This document shows, piece after piece, positions 24,636 to 33,614 of a DNA stretch of 64,000 nt. The position numbers and the translations under genes were made by a program. This DNA comes from Lentisphaerae bacterium GWF2_50_93 (GTDB taxonomy: Bacteria > Verrucomicrobiota > Lentisphaeria > Victivallales > GWF2-50-93). The stretch's first letter is position 1, and every line of letters begins with the position of its first letter. The DNA is taken from the NCBI GenBank assembly GCA_001804815.1, contig MHBI01000086.1, forward strand, positions 1 to 64,000, read 5' to 3'. The notes beneath the pieces were generated by a model. The model had not been told where the DNA came from. It searched no databases and saw only the letters and a list, made by a program, of their open reading frames with translations.

Positions 24636-27125
24636 ATGCAACCAAGCATGAAAGAAATATCTGCAAAAAACGGGTTGAAACTCAGCTATCTTCAGCCGGC
24701 ATCCGATTTCACGGAGGCCCTGCCTCTGGGAAACGGGAAAATGGGTGCGATGGTTTTCGGAGGAATTGAAGAGGAATTGATACAGCTCAATGAAGATACC
24801 CTCTGGGCCGGCATGCCGGGCAAATATGATGTGCCTGAAGCCAAAACCGCCCTTCCTATGATAAGAGAAGCGCTGTTCAACGAAGATTATCACAAGGCGA
24901 ACGAACTCTGCAAGAAGCTGCAGGGCCCATTCTCACAGGCGTATATGCCGATGGGAAATCTGAGGATCAAATTCAGCGACCAGCCCGGTCCTGAAGACTA
25001 TCTCCGCGAACTCGATATTTCCCATGCCGTCTCAAAAGTCTGCTACGAGGCCGGGAAGACAAGATATGAAAGGACGTGTTTCACAAGCTTTCCTGACAAG
25101 GCGCTGATCATGAAGATTTCCACTAAAGGCAAGGGGCGTCTGAACTTTACTGCATCGCTGGACAGTCTCCTGCGAAATTCGCAGGCGAGGATTGACGCCC
25201 GCACGATTGCCATGTCGGGCAGGGCGCCGGTGCATATGGATCCTGGATACTACAAGAGGGACCTGGTCACCTATGATGATAACGAGGGGGTTTCATTTGA
25301 TGTCAAGATACGCGTGGTCGCCGAAGGCGGACGCGTGACTTCAACTGATAAGGCCATCGAAGTCAGGAACGCAAGCTCGGTAGTCTTGTTCCTGGTTTCG
25401 GCGACAAGCTTCAACGGATTTGACAAGCTTCCAGGGAAAGAGGGGGTGGATCCGGCGGATATCACATCTTCAATTCTGGGCACTGTCTCCAGGAAGAATT
25501 TCGACGAGCTGAGGAAAATGCACGTCAAGGATCATAGGAAGCTCTTCGACAGATGTTCGATCTATCTTGGAGGAGATGATAAAAGCGATCTGCCGACCGA
25601 TGAAAGGCTCAAGGCGTACGACGGAAAGAACGATCCTCAGCTTGCGGCTCTTCTTTTCCAGTACGGGCGCTACCTGATGATTGCCTCCTCGCGGCCGGGG
25701 ACGCAGGCGACTAATCTGCAGGGTATCTGGAACGATCTGCTGCGCCCGCCCTGGAGCTCCAACTACACGATCAACATCAACACCCAGATGAACTACTGGC
25801 CTGCTGAAACGGCAAACCTTTCGGAATGCCATGAGCCCATGTTTGATCTTATTGAAAAGCTTTCTGTAACCGGTGAAAAGGTCGCTTCGGAAAATTATGG
25901 ATGTAAAGGCTGGGTTGCGCATCACAATTCGGATCTGTGGGGGCATGCATGTGCAGTCGGTGACTATGGGAATGGCAATCCCCAGTGGTCCTGCTGGCAG
26001 ATGGGGGGAGGATGGCTCGCAACCCATCTGTGGGAGCATTTCGCATTCACGCAGGACAGGAAGTTCCTCAAGGAGAAGGCATATCCCCTGCTTAAGAAAT
26101 CGGCGGAATTTTATCTCGACTGGCTTGTCACCCACAAAATTGACGGCACGGAATATCTTGTGACTGCGCCGGCGACATCTCCGGAAAACACATTTATCGC
26201 GCCCGACGGAAAACCTGAATGCGTGAGTATCGCGAGCACGATGGACATGGGGATCATCCGTGAGCTTTTCACAGATTGCTCCATGGCCGCGGAAATTCTC
26301 GATGTGGACAAGGAATTCAGCGACAAAATTAAAAAGGCCCTGGACAAGCTTCTGCCATATAAGATAGGCAGGAATGGACGTCTGCAGGAATGGTACAAGG
26401 ATTTTGATGATGGTGAACCGCATCACCGTCATGTATCCCATCTTTTTGCCCTGCATCCGGGCAGCCAGATAACTTGCGATGGCTCCCCGGAACTTTTCAA
26501 TGCCTCGAAAAGGACGTTGGAGATCAGGGGTGATGAAGGCACAGGCTGGTCCCTCGCCTGGAAAATAAATTTCTGGGCCCGCCTTCTCGATGGCGGCCGC
26601 TGCCTCGGGCTTATCAGCCGCATGCTGCGCGTAATCGACGCCAAGGATATCAAAATGAGCGGCGGGGGTGTCTACATCAATCTCTTCGACGCGCATCCGC
26701 CGTTCCAGATTGACGGAAATTTCGGAGTGACCGCCGGGATATGCGAGATGCTGCTGCAGAGCCATGAGAGAAAGGCCGGTTGCAGACCGCCGATTGCCGG
26801 CATTAAAAACGGGAAGAATATTTCTGGAATTGGAAATTTCATCATCCGCCTTATCCCGGCACTGCCGGCTCAGTGGAAGAATGGTTCGGTGAAAGGTCTT
26901 GTAGCAAGAGGTGGCTTCACGGTCGATATTGAATGGAAGGACGGGGCGCTGGTAAAAGCTCTACTGCGTTCAATCAACGGAAATATATGCAGGATACGGT
27001 CTGCTGTGAAATTGAATGTTTCAACAAAAGACAGGGATCTTGTTTCATCGTTTGATGGAAACCTCATTGAATTCCCCACAGTGAAAGGGCATGCCTACGA
27101 AATTGCCCCTGAGCAAGTGGTGTAA
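24636..27125 (+). CDS. GH95 family alpha-L-fucosidase / galactosidase
   Basis: An 829-residue glycoside hydrolase that removes terminal alpha-1,2-linked L-fucose (some members act on L-galactose). Domain order follows GH95: N-terminal beta-sandwich with ALPLGNGKMGAMVFGG and IQLNEDTLWAG (1-260), linker, and an (alpha/alpha)6 barrel. The barrel has LQGIWNDLLRPPWSSNYT, the catalytic-region INTQMNYWPAETANL, HHNSDLWGH, TSPENTF, HRHVSHLFALHPG and FQIDGNFGVTAGI. A C-terminal beta-domain ends the protein. No signal peptide is visible, unlike most GH95 enzymes, so it may act in the cytoplasm on imported oligosaccharides. The QueG-like gene begins 2 nt after its stop, so they are probably co-transcribed although unrelated in function. 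Confidence 0.92.
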   Translation: MQPSMKEISAKNGLKLSYLQPASDFTEALPLGNGKMGAMVFGGIEEELIQLNEDTLWAGMPGKYDVPEAKTALPMIREALFNEDYHKANELCKKLQGPFSQAYMPMGNLRIKFSDQPGPEDYLRELDISHAVSKVCYEAGKTRYERTCFTSFPDKALIMKISTKGKGRLNFTASLDSLLRNSQARIDARTIAMSGRAPVHMDPGYYKRDLVTYDDNEGVSFDVKIRVVAEGGRVTSTDKAIEVRNASSVVLFLVSATSFNGFDKLPGKEGVDPADITSSILGTVSRKNFDELRKMHVKDHRKLFDRCSIYLGGDDKSDLPTDERLKAYDGKNDPQLAALLFQYGRYLMIASSRPGTQATNLQGIWNDLLRPPWSSNYTININTQMNYWPAETANLSECHEPMFDLIEKLSVTGEKVASENYGCKGWVAHHNSDLWGHACAVGDYGNGNPQWSCWQMGGGWLATHLWEHFAFTQDRKFLKEKAYPLLKKSAEFYLDWLVTHKIDGTEYLVTAPATSPENTFIAPDGKPECVSIASTMDMGIIRELFTDCSMAAEILDVDKEFSDKIKKALDKLLPYKIGRNGRLQEWYKDFDDGEPHHRHVSHLFALHPGSQITCDGSPELFNASKRTLEIRGDEGTGWSLAWKINFWARLLDGGRCLGLISRMLRVIDAKDIKMSGGGVYINLFDAHPPFQIDGNFGVTAGICEMLLQSHERKAGCRPPIAGIKNGKNISGIGNFIIRLIPALPAQWKNGSVKGLVARGGFTVDIEWKDGALVKALLRSINGNICRIRSAVKLNVSTKDRDLVSSFDGNLIEFPTVKGHAYEIAPEQVV

Positions 27126-27127
27126 AA

Positions 27128-28126
27128 ATGCAGGCCGGGAAAAACAGTTTTGAAAAATTCTTGCGCGAAGCCAAGGATACCCTCGGTTTCTGCGCGGTTT
27201 CCGCTCTGTCAATGAATAGCGATACATATCCCCGCCTCCTGGAAAGATTAAAGGAAGCATACGTTGCCGATGGGAAAGTGACTCATGACTGGCCGGGGTA
27301 TATGCAAAGGACTTCCGGCAAACGGGCGGATCCGAGAACTGTTTTCCCCTGGGCGAAAAGTCTTGCGGTCATCTCCATGCCATTCAATGGCATTCCGATT
27401 AATAATAATTTTCTCCCTGAAGCCGCGGAAGATTGCATTGCCGGGCTTGTTGCAGGCTATGCCGGCAGAATAGACTATCATACATTTCTACAGGATAATA
27501 TTTATATTTTTTCAGCAGCGCTGAAAAAATATCTTGGTAAAGATTTCAGGAGTGAAATTTTTGTCGACACCAAGCCTGTTGCCGAGAAATCTCTGGCGGC
27601 ATTCTCAGGACTGGGAGCCATTGGCCTTAACTCGTGCCTCCTCTGCAAGGGGGAGGGGAGCGGGACTTGTCTTGGGATACTTGCCATGGACATCGATCTT
27701 CCGGAAACTGAGCCTGTTGATTTTGACGCACCATGTACCACTTGCGGTAAATGCGTTGAGAGGTGTCCGACCGGCGCCATAACTGGCAAACCAGGTGTTT
27801 TCATCTATAAGAAGTGCAGGAGCTATCTTACGATGGAGAAGAAAGGTGTTCTTGAAAAGGATGAAGCTGTTCTCCTCGGCGATTGGATATTCGGATGCGA
27901 CATCTGCACATCGCTTTGTCCTGGATCACATCCTATGACCCCCATCAAGGCCGATCTTGAATGGCTGCTTCTTGAGAAGGATTCGATTGTGAAAGATGTG
28001 ATAAAGAGCACAGCTCTGGAATATCCCGGTCTGAAGCTTCTCAGGAGAAACGCGCTGGCTGTGCTGGAGAACAGGGATTCCAGTGAATCTCATGAGCTGG
28101 CGAGGAAATTCAGTTCAATAGGGTAA
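27128..28126 (+). CDS. Epoxyqueuosine reductase (QueG)-like iron-sulfur protein
   Basis: A 332-residue protein with two 4Fe-4S sites: CTTCGKCVERCPTGAI and CDICTSLCPGSHP, spaced as in QueG, the cobalamin-dependent enzyme that completes queuosine in tRNA anticodons. The N-terminal segment KRADPRTVFPWAKSLAVISM matches the QueG RADPR...A.S region. A standard QueG carries CDICQDVCPWN in the second cluster; here the Trp-Asn is replaced and the C-terminal HEAT-like tail is short. It is therefore QueG-like, and a role as a general corrinoid-linked reductase is possible. No queuosine gene is nearby. The start lies 2 nt from the fucosidase stop. Confidence 0.72.
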   Translation: MQAGKNSFEKFLREAKDTLGFCAVSALSMNSDTYPRLLERLKEAYVADGKVTHDWPGYMQRTSGKRADPRTVFPWAKSLAVISMPFNGIPINNNFLPEAAEDCIAGLVAGYAGRIDYHTFLQDNIYIFSAALKKYLGKDFRSEIFVDTKPVAEKSLAAFSGLGAIGLNSCLLCKGEGSGTCLGILAMDIDLPETEPVDFDAPCTTCGKCVERCPTGAITGKPGVFIYKKCRSYLTMEKKGVLEKDEAVLLGDWIFGCDICTSLCPGSHPMTPIKADLEWLLLEKDSIVKDVIKSTALEYPGLKLLRRNALAVLENRDSSESHELARKFSSIG

Positions 28127-28160
28127 TGATGGAAAAAATCTGCCGCGTCGGTGAAATCTT

Positions 28161-29051
28161 CTACTGCTGGCTGTCTTTGTCTTTCTGGCAGGCAGCCAGT
28201 GCCGCGCCGCAGTCCTTGCAGAAACAGGCGGATGACAGATGTCCTTCGCTTAGGCATTTGTGGCAGGTTCGAGCAGTTGGCGGCTGACGCTCCCGGAGTG
28301 CCACGAACTCCGCGCTGACAATACCGGTTGGCACGGCCAATGTCCCCCAGCCAATAAGCATCATGAACGATGCAATCAACCGCCCCAGATCGGTATGGGG
28401 GGTGATATCGCCGAATCCTACCGTGGTAACTGTGGTAATAGCCCAGTAAATTGACATCGGCACGCTGGTGAAGCCGTTGGCAGGGCCTTCGACCACATAC
28501 ATCAGGGTGCCCATTACAATGACAACCATCATCACAAAGCTCATGAATACGGCGATTTTACGCCGGCTGGCCAGCAAGGCGTTTCCAAGATACCTGAACT
28601 CAGCGACATAGGCGCCCATTTTAAGAATGCGGAAAATGCGCAGCAGCCGCAATACGCGTACATCGATCAGCGCATGAAGTCCGGGGAAGAACATGGCTAG
28701 GTAAGTTGGGGCGACGGCGAGCAGATCGATAATTCCGAAGACGCTTGTAGCATAGCGCATTGGACGGCGTACGCAGACCATGCGCAGCAAATATTCAATA
28801 GAAAAAATGACGGTGAAAAACCATTCAAGAACATTGAAAAGGCCGCCCCATTGGTTGCGGACGGCTTCGAGACTGTCCAGCATTACAACAGCTACACTGA
28901 GCATGATGACGCTTATCAAGAGCATGTCGAAGATGCGCCCGGCACGCGTATCTGCCTCGAAAATGATGGTGTATAGACGCAGACGCCAGCCATGGTCCGG
29001 AGCTCCAAACCGATTGTCCTGGTCGATGTTGATAGGGATTTTAATTTCCAT
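28161..29051 (-). CDS. Voltage-gated potassium channel with C-terminal zinc ribbon
   Basis: A 296-residue ion-transport protein. S1-S4 occupy about 40-165; the voltage sensor S4 is RVLRLLRIFRILKMGAYVAEFR-like with regularly spaced Arg. S5, a pore helix and the K+ selectivity filter TTVGFGD follow, then S6. The C-terminal tail (about 265-296) holds CHKC and CFCKDC, a small zinc-ribbon, instead of the cytoplasmic RCK domain of many bacterial channels. It is monocistronic, convergent with the QueG-like gene and followed upstream by tRNA-Arg on the same strand. Confidence 0.88.
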   Translation of the reverse strand: MEIKIPINIDQDNRFGAPDHGWRLRLYTIIFEADTRAGRIFDMLLISVIMLSVAVVMLDSLEAVRNQWGGLFNVLEWFFTVIFSIEYLLRMVCVRRPMRYATSVFGIIDLLAVAPTYLAMFFPGLHALIDVRVLRLLRIFRILKMGAYVAEFRYLGNALLASRRKIAVFMSFVMMVVIVMGTLMYVVEGPANGFTSVPMSIYWAITTVTTVGFGDITPHTDLGRLIASFMMLIGWGTLAVPTGIVSAEFVALRERQPPTARTCHKCLSEGHLSSACFCKDCGAALAACQKDKDSQQ

Positions 29052-29099
29052 GTTGCACAGATTGAAACAGAGACGTGGTCGCTTGATTAATGTTGAAAA

Positions 29100-29176
29100 T
29101 GGTGCGCCCGATGCGATTCGAACGCATGGCCTTTTGCTTCGGAGGCAAACGCTCTATCCAGCTGAGCTACGGGCGC
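29100..29176 (-). tRNA. tRNA-Arg (CCG)
   Basis: On the minus strand the acceptor GCGCCCG (29176-29170) pairs with CGGGCGC (29110-29104). The discriminator is A and CCA is encoded at 29102-29100. The D arm is GCTCAGCTGGATAGAGC, the anticodon loop CTCCGAA gives CCG, and the T arm is GCGTTCGAATCGC. It resembles bacterial tRNA-Arg(CCG). Confidence 0.96.
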
Positions 29177-29235
29177 AAAAAAGTTTGTGTAACCTATCGA
29201 CTAACACTCAAAAATCAAAGAATCCAGTTCCAAGA

Positions 29236-29304
29236 ACCCATGGCCTCCCCGAGACCCGCCGTGCGGCGTGCTCGGGGCGCTCTATCCAGCTGAGCTACGG
29301 GCGC
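29236..29304 (-). pseudogene. Degenerate partial copy of tRNA-Arg(CCG)
   Basis: On the minus strand the first 26 nt (GCGCCCGTAGCTCAGCTGGA then TAGAGC) are identical to the adjacent tRNA-Arg, and the variable-loop piece AGGCCATG also matches. In place of the normal anticodon arm there is an unusual hairpin CCCCGAG...CTCGGGG with an 18-nt GC-rich loop. The T arm (GGGTTCTTGGAACTGG) is not a proper T loop and no 3' acceptor strand follows. It should not be functional as a tRNA. Confidence 0.65.
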
Positions 29305-29364
29305 GTGGTATTTTTTAAGAATACAGGTTCAACCGGATATTTCAAATCTACTGAAGTGCATTGC

Positions 29365-32300
29365 TCACGGTTTTGAGGGGGAGTCTTTGTCCGACGAGAA
29401 ATTGAGCCGTGGATAATAGAGGGGGAATCTTTCAGTTTTTGAGAAGAAGCTTTCCTCGGTGCCGTCTGGGTTTCTGAGCTGGAAGTAGAATGCAAGGTCC
29501 CCCCTGTTGTTCCTGTTCTTGAGTTTCGTCAGGGAGCCGAGATTGAAATGGAATATGTTCTTGACGGGTATCAGCATCTCGAAGAAGCAGAAATCGCCGC
29601 TCGGGGACATTGAATAATTGAATTTGAATTTTGTTCCAGATTTGTCCCCGCAGTTGGCTGTGAATCCTGCGGCCTGGAAATTGTCCGTCCTGAAACAGGC
29701 TAGGCTGCCAGGGATGAAGGTGAAGGTGATCCTGTCGTCAAGGCCCCTCGCGCCTATTTTTTCCAGCAGCTTTTCATCCTTCAGGATACCTGCGAAGACA
29801 AAGTCGGCGGAAGGGTCTACGTTGCCGTTTTTCTCTGTTTTAGTGTAGAATGAATAGAACATGTTCTTTCCTGCCGGAAAGAACTTCTGCAGATCCCATT
29901 CGTCAGGATATCCGTCGAAACTGCAGGCCGCGGAAGAGTTCAGTTTTGCGGTGTAGAACGTGGAGAGCTTGTCGGAAAGCTTCAGGAACTCATCCTTGGA
30001 AAAGAGCTTGAGGCCGTTGTCGAAGAGGAAAAGTATGTTTCCGCCAAGAGCCAGGGCGTCATAGCATTGGCGGTATCCCGGGAACGCCTTTACATCAAAC
30101 TGTTTCTTGGACAGATTCTGGATTACGACCGCGTTCTCGTCCGATTCCGATGTCTCCCATGCATTTTTCGACATGCTGAAGACATGGTATGCACTGCCGT
30201 CCATGGTGAAACTCATGTCCCTTCGGGCATTTGAGTTCTGAGGGAATACTTTTCCCAGATCAACTGGTTCCTGGTAGAGCTCCTTTTCCGACTTGATATC
30301 AATGCAGGTTGCCGTGAATGCATTCCCCTTTGCCTTGGTCTTGGAAAAGCTGGTTATCAATTTGCCGGCAATGAAGGGTTCGGACGTGAACTTTATGGCT
30401 TTCGAGACGGCGCTTTTCTTCTCCAGATCGAATATGGTCCAATAGTCGGCGTGCAGTTTGGCTGTAATGAAGTTGCCGTAGATTTTCAAAGGGGTGCTTT
30501 TCCATTGCCAGAAATGTGCTCCGCCCGCCTGAGGAGAGGAGTCGATCCGGGTGATGCCGGAACTCTCCACCAGAATGCAGTAATAAGGATGTACAAGCGC
30601 TATCCTTTCAGAATCAATCCTGCTGACGTGATGATCGTTGAACTGGGCGCTCATCTTGATGGTGTTGCCTGTCTTCGAATAGACGGAATCCGCGTTCGCC
30701 TTGAACTGCACTATGTTCCTGTCCTCGATGGTTATGAGCGTCTTTCCGTTGTCGAAGATTGCCAGGACATTCGGATTCCAGGGCAATGGATTCAAGGTCT
30801 TGACTCCTGATTCATCCATCTGCATCAGGAATGTCTTGCCGGTAGATTTGGGTTCGGCGACGAAAAGGATTTTGCCTTTTGAGATGGCAGGTGCTGAAAT
30901 GTCCACCGGTTCGGTGCCAGGATCGGGGTAGCACCGGAGCAGTGAGCCGTCATTCGAAGAAAGCTCATAGATATAGCTTGAAGTGGATAGAGCCACCGTC
31001 TTTGCGAGATGCACGACGGATGTATTCCGGTCCAGCTTCACCGGAAATGCCCATTCGGGTTCGGCCTTGTCGGAAAGCTTGATGATGTAGTTGCTCGTGA
31101 AGACATAGTATTTCCCCTGGAAATTCCTTATCGAAGGGTTGTCCAGCGCTGAGATATTCTTCTCCGTGGCCTGGAATGGGATGGCACTCTTTTTCTCGGA
31201 TGAGGGAGGCACAAGGGTTCCAGCCGCATTTATCGCAGCACCCTTCTGGAAACCTATGCAGGAGGTCTTTGAAATGGCCTTGAGGATGAAATTCTGAGGC
31301 AGCGGTATTTTCTTCAACAGCTTTCCACTGTCAGACCAGAGCTCCGCGCCTGAGCTTTCAGCGAGGACGAATCCGTCCTTCAGCGAGTCGACATAGCAAT
31401 ATCCCTGCCCTGGAAGACTGGCTGTGGAAATGAGACCCTCAAGAGAATATATCGCAGCCTTCTGCATGTCATCAATGATAAGCGCTGAATCCGGACCTGC
31501 CCGCCTTACATCGGACCAGTTGATGTTCTTTTCCATCACGATTCTTCCGGTATCCTTGTTCATCAGGAGAAGCGCGGATGAGTCTATCGGGGCGAAAAGC
31601 ACGTTCTGTCTGCCTGGCACAGCTCCCGCGAGCCTTCTTTTGAGGAGGATGTTGGTGACATCCTTGCTGAGTGCGAATGGAAGCCTGGGATATTTCTTCG
31701 CCCATAGGATGTAGTTGCCGGCCACGTCGACACAATAGACGATTCCAAAGTTGGTTGTGATGAACGCCTTTCCTTGATTGTCGACGGCAGGTGGAGGCAT
31801 GAGGAAGTCGCAAAGCACGGTGTCCTTGAAGACTCCCATGGTTTCATCTCCTGAGAACAGGAACATCTCATCTTCCAGCGCTCCGTTTTCCTGGTTGATG
31901 AAAAGCAGATAGTAGCGTGGTATGGCATCTATTTTCTTGGCAAGTACGATGAGCTGTCCTGCATAAGGTGTAGCATCCGAACATAAGGTGCAGTCCTGGG
32001 ATTTGAAGGTCCATACGGTCCTGCCGGTGGCGTTCTCAATCGCCTGCAGCGTGAATTTGCCATCGACAAGCATCCTTGGAAAGGTCATTTTTCCATTTGA
32101 CGCCGGATTGAAATAACCTGTCAGCAGATCAGATCTGATGCCTCCCTTCGCTGATGGCGTGGCGATTTCAGGAGTGCTGTTTTCCACCATGGTATTCCAT
32201 GCGCATGCGCCGTCCTTGACCGCGATCATCTGCCTGCTGTTCTGTGCGAAGATGAGATTCTGGTACGTGTTGAATGAGACAGGAGGCAGGGATGCGAGGC

Positions 32301-33504
32301 GGTTCAATGAGTACTGGCTGGATTGTTCCATATACTCAAACGTTCCGGGATTGATGTTGAAAATAGGCTGGAATATGAATTTCGACGAGTCGGGGATGTT
32401 TATTTCAGAGGAGGAATATTTAAGGACCGGCGGAACTTCGAATTTCTGGGAGGTGCCGGAGAGCGTCAGAAGATTTTTCCTCTTCGCTATTTGCGCCTGG
32501 GAGTATTCGGACTTGTCTTTCAGCAGATTGATATAGACATCGACGCTTGGAGCATACATTTTTTCATATTTGGAGAAAGTCTCCTTGTACTTTGCCGCTG
32601 CGCCCCTGAGCATGGAGCCATCGCCGGTCTCGGTGAGCGAATTGGCTTTTGCAAGGAGGGTGGCTCGGATGAGGTTGATAAGTTTTGCCGAACTGTTTTC
32701 GGATTCGCATTTGTTGGCCTTTTCAACCACGGAATCGTATTCCCAGTCCATGTCGACCTGCACGGCGCCGGTCTTCGTGCCGACGACTGTCTTCTTCAGT
32801 GAAAGGAAATCCTTCCTTCCCTTGAGCTCGGGAATGTCCTCGTAGAGTTTTATTGATTTCGAGGCGTTTTCATGATCCCCTTTCTGGATCAGCCCGCGGA
32901 TTTCAAACATCAGACGGTCGTAGGAGATGATCTCCTTCAGCTGGTCGTTGTTGTCGGCGAGGAATTTCAGCACTTCACTGGGTTCGTTCCTCTTGAGCAT
33001 CAGCTCAAGCATATAGGTTACAGCCAGCGCCCTGATCTGCGTGTCAAACTTGTCGGACATGAATATCCGTCTGAAGAAGCTCTTTGTCTCGCCTGCCGCC
33101 TTGTTGTTGTCGCTGAAAGTCTTGTAGTAGTCCTCGAGCATTTTCTTGAGCAGATAGGAGTCAATCTTGGATTTCAGCTGGTTGTCAACCCAGAAGTACA
33201 TGTTGGCATAGTCGCCAAGCGACTTGTAGCCGTTGATGATTTTACCGGTGAAGGTGGACAGGGACTTCTGGTTGTCGGCGGGAATGCCCTTGATTATCTC
33301 TGTAATTATCCGTATGTCCGCGCGCACATTGTCGGCGGCCTTGTTCTTATCCACGCTGGCCTTGTATGAATCCTCCGGGGTCTTCTCCTTGGAGACGGTG
33401 ACCTTCACGGTATCCCACCACTGCGGTTTCACGGCATAATCCTGGGCCTGGGCCGCCGCCGCAGTCATAAGGAGAACCAAAGTGATTTGGAAAAACAGAC
33501 GCAT
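29365..33504 (-). CDS. Large secreted propeller protein with C-terminal CBM9-like domain
   Basis: A 1379-residue protein exported by a signal peptide (LLMTAAAAQAQ near 20). Residues about 30-330 are helical and TPR-like. The central part (about 400-1150) is beta-rich with PQQ/quinoprotein-type repeats: phrases such as FTLQAIENATGRTVWTFKS and GIVYCVDVAGNYILWAKKYP show the ATGxxxW pattern of beta-propeller blades. The C-terminal about 180 residues begin CSFDGYPDEWDLQKFF, the CBM9-like IDG..DEW start, suggesting carbohydrate or surface binding. No catalytic motif is seen. It is the last gene of the minus-strand MoxR/von Willebrand cluster, about 110 nt after MoxR; membership in that operon is likely but not certain. 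No clear Shine-Dalgarno precedes the ATG. Confidence 0.7.
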   Translation of the reverse strand: MRLFFQITLVLLMTAAAAQAQDYAVKPQWWDTVKVTVSKEKTPEDSYKASVDKNKAADNVRADIRIITEIIKGIPADNQKSLSTFTGKIINGYKSLGDYANMYFWVDNQLKSKIDSYLLKKMLEDYYKTFSDNNKAAGETKSFFRRIFMSDKFDTQIRALAVTYMLELMLKRNEPSEVLKFLADNNDQLKEIISYDRLMFEIRGLIQKGDHENASKSIKLYEDIPELKGRKDFLSLKKTVVGTKTGAVQVDMDWEYDSVVEKANKCESENSSAKLINLIRATLLAKANSLTETGDGSMLRGAAAKYKETFSKYEKMYAPSVDVYINLLKDKSEYSQAQIAKRKNLLTLSGTSQKFEVPPVLKYSSSEINIPDSSKFIFQPIFNINPGTFEYMEQSSQYSLNRLASLPPVSFNTYQNLIFAQNSRQMIAVKDGACAWNTMVENSTPEIATPSAKGGIRSDLLTGYFNPASNGKMTFPRMLVDGKFTLQAIENATGRTVWTFKSQDCTLCSDATPYAGQLIVLAKKIDAIPRYYLLFINQENGALEDEMFLFSGDETMGVFKDTVLCDFLMPPPAVDNQGKAFITTNFGIVYCVDVAGNYILWAKKYPRLPFALSKDVTNILLKRRLAGAVPGRQNVLFAPIDSSALLLMNKDTGRIVMEKNINWSDVRRAGPDSALIIDDMQKAAIYSLEGLISTASLPGQGYCYVDSLKDGFVLAESSGAELWSDSGKLLKKIPLPQNFILKAISKTSCIGFQKGAAINAAGTLVPPSSEKKSAIPFQATEKNISALDNPSIRNFQGKYYVFTSNYIIKLSDKAEPEWAFPVKLDRNTSVVHLAKTVALSTSSYIYELSSNDGSLLRCYPDPGTEPVDISAPAISKGKILFVAEPKSTGKTFLMQMDESGVKTLNPLPWNPNVLAIFDNGKTLITIEDRNIVQFKANADSVYSKTGNTIKMSAQFNDHHVSRIDSERIALVHPYYCILVESSGITRIDSSPQAGGAHFWQWKSTPLKIYGNFITAKLHADYWTIFDLEKKSAVSKAIKFTSEPFIAGKLITSFSKTKAKGNAFTATCIDIKSEKELYQEPVDLGKVFPQNSNARRDMSFTMDGSAYHVFSMSKNAWETSESDENAVVIQNLSKKQFDVKAFPGYRQCYDALALGGNILFLFDNGLKLFSKDEFLKLSDKLSTFYTAKLNSSAACSFDGYPDEWDLQKFFPAGKNMFYSFYTKTEKNGNVDPSADFVFAGILKDEKLLEKIGARGLDDRITFTFIPGSLACFRTDNFQAAGFTANCGDKSGTKFKFNYSMSPSGDFCFFEMLIPVKNIFHFNLGSLTKLKNRNNRGDLAFYFQLRNPDGTEESFFSKTERFPLYYPRLNFSSDKDSPSKP

Positions 33505-33614
33505 TGGATTAAGCTAATTTAGTTTGACCGAAATGTCGAATTTTCCAGAGAAGAAAACCGTAAGATTTCCTTCATGGGGAATGATATGTGCATCCTTGGA
33601 AGAGGCCGGGTATT

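Noticed and set aside
25470..26765. A 431-codon minus-strand frame inside the GH95 gene
   Set aside because: It is antisense to a clear conserved enzyme and has no recognisable domain.
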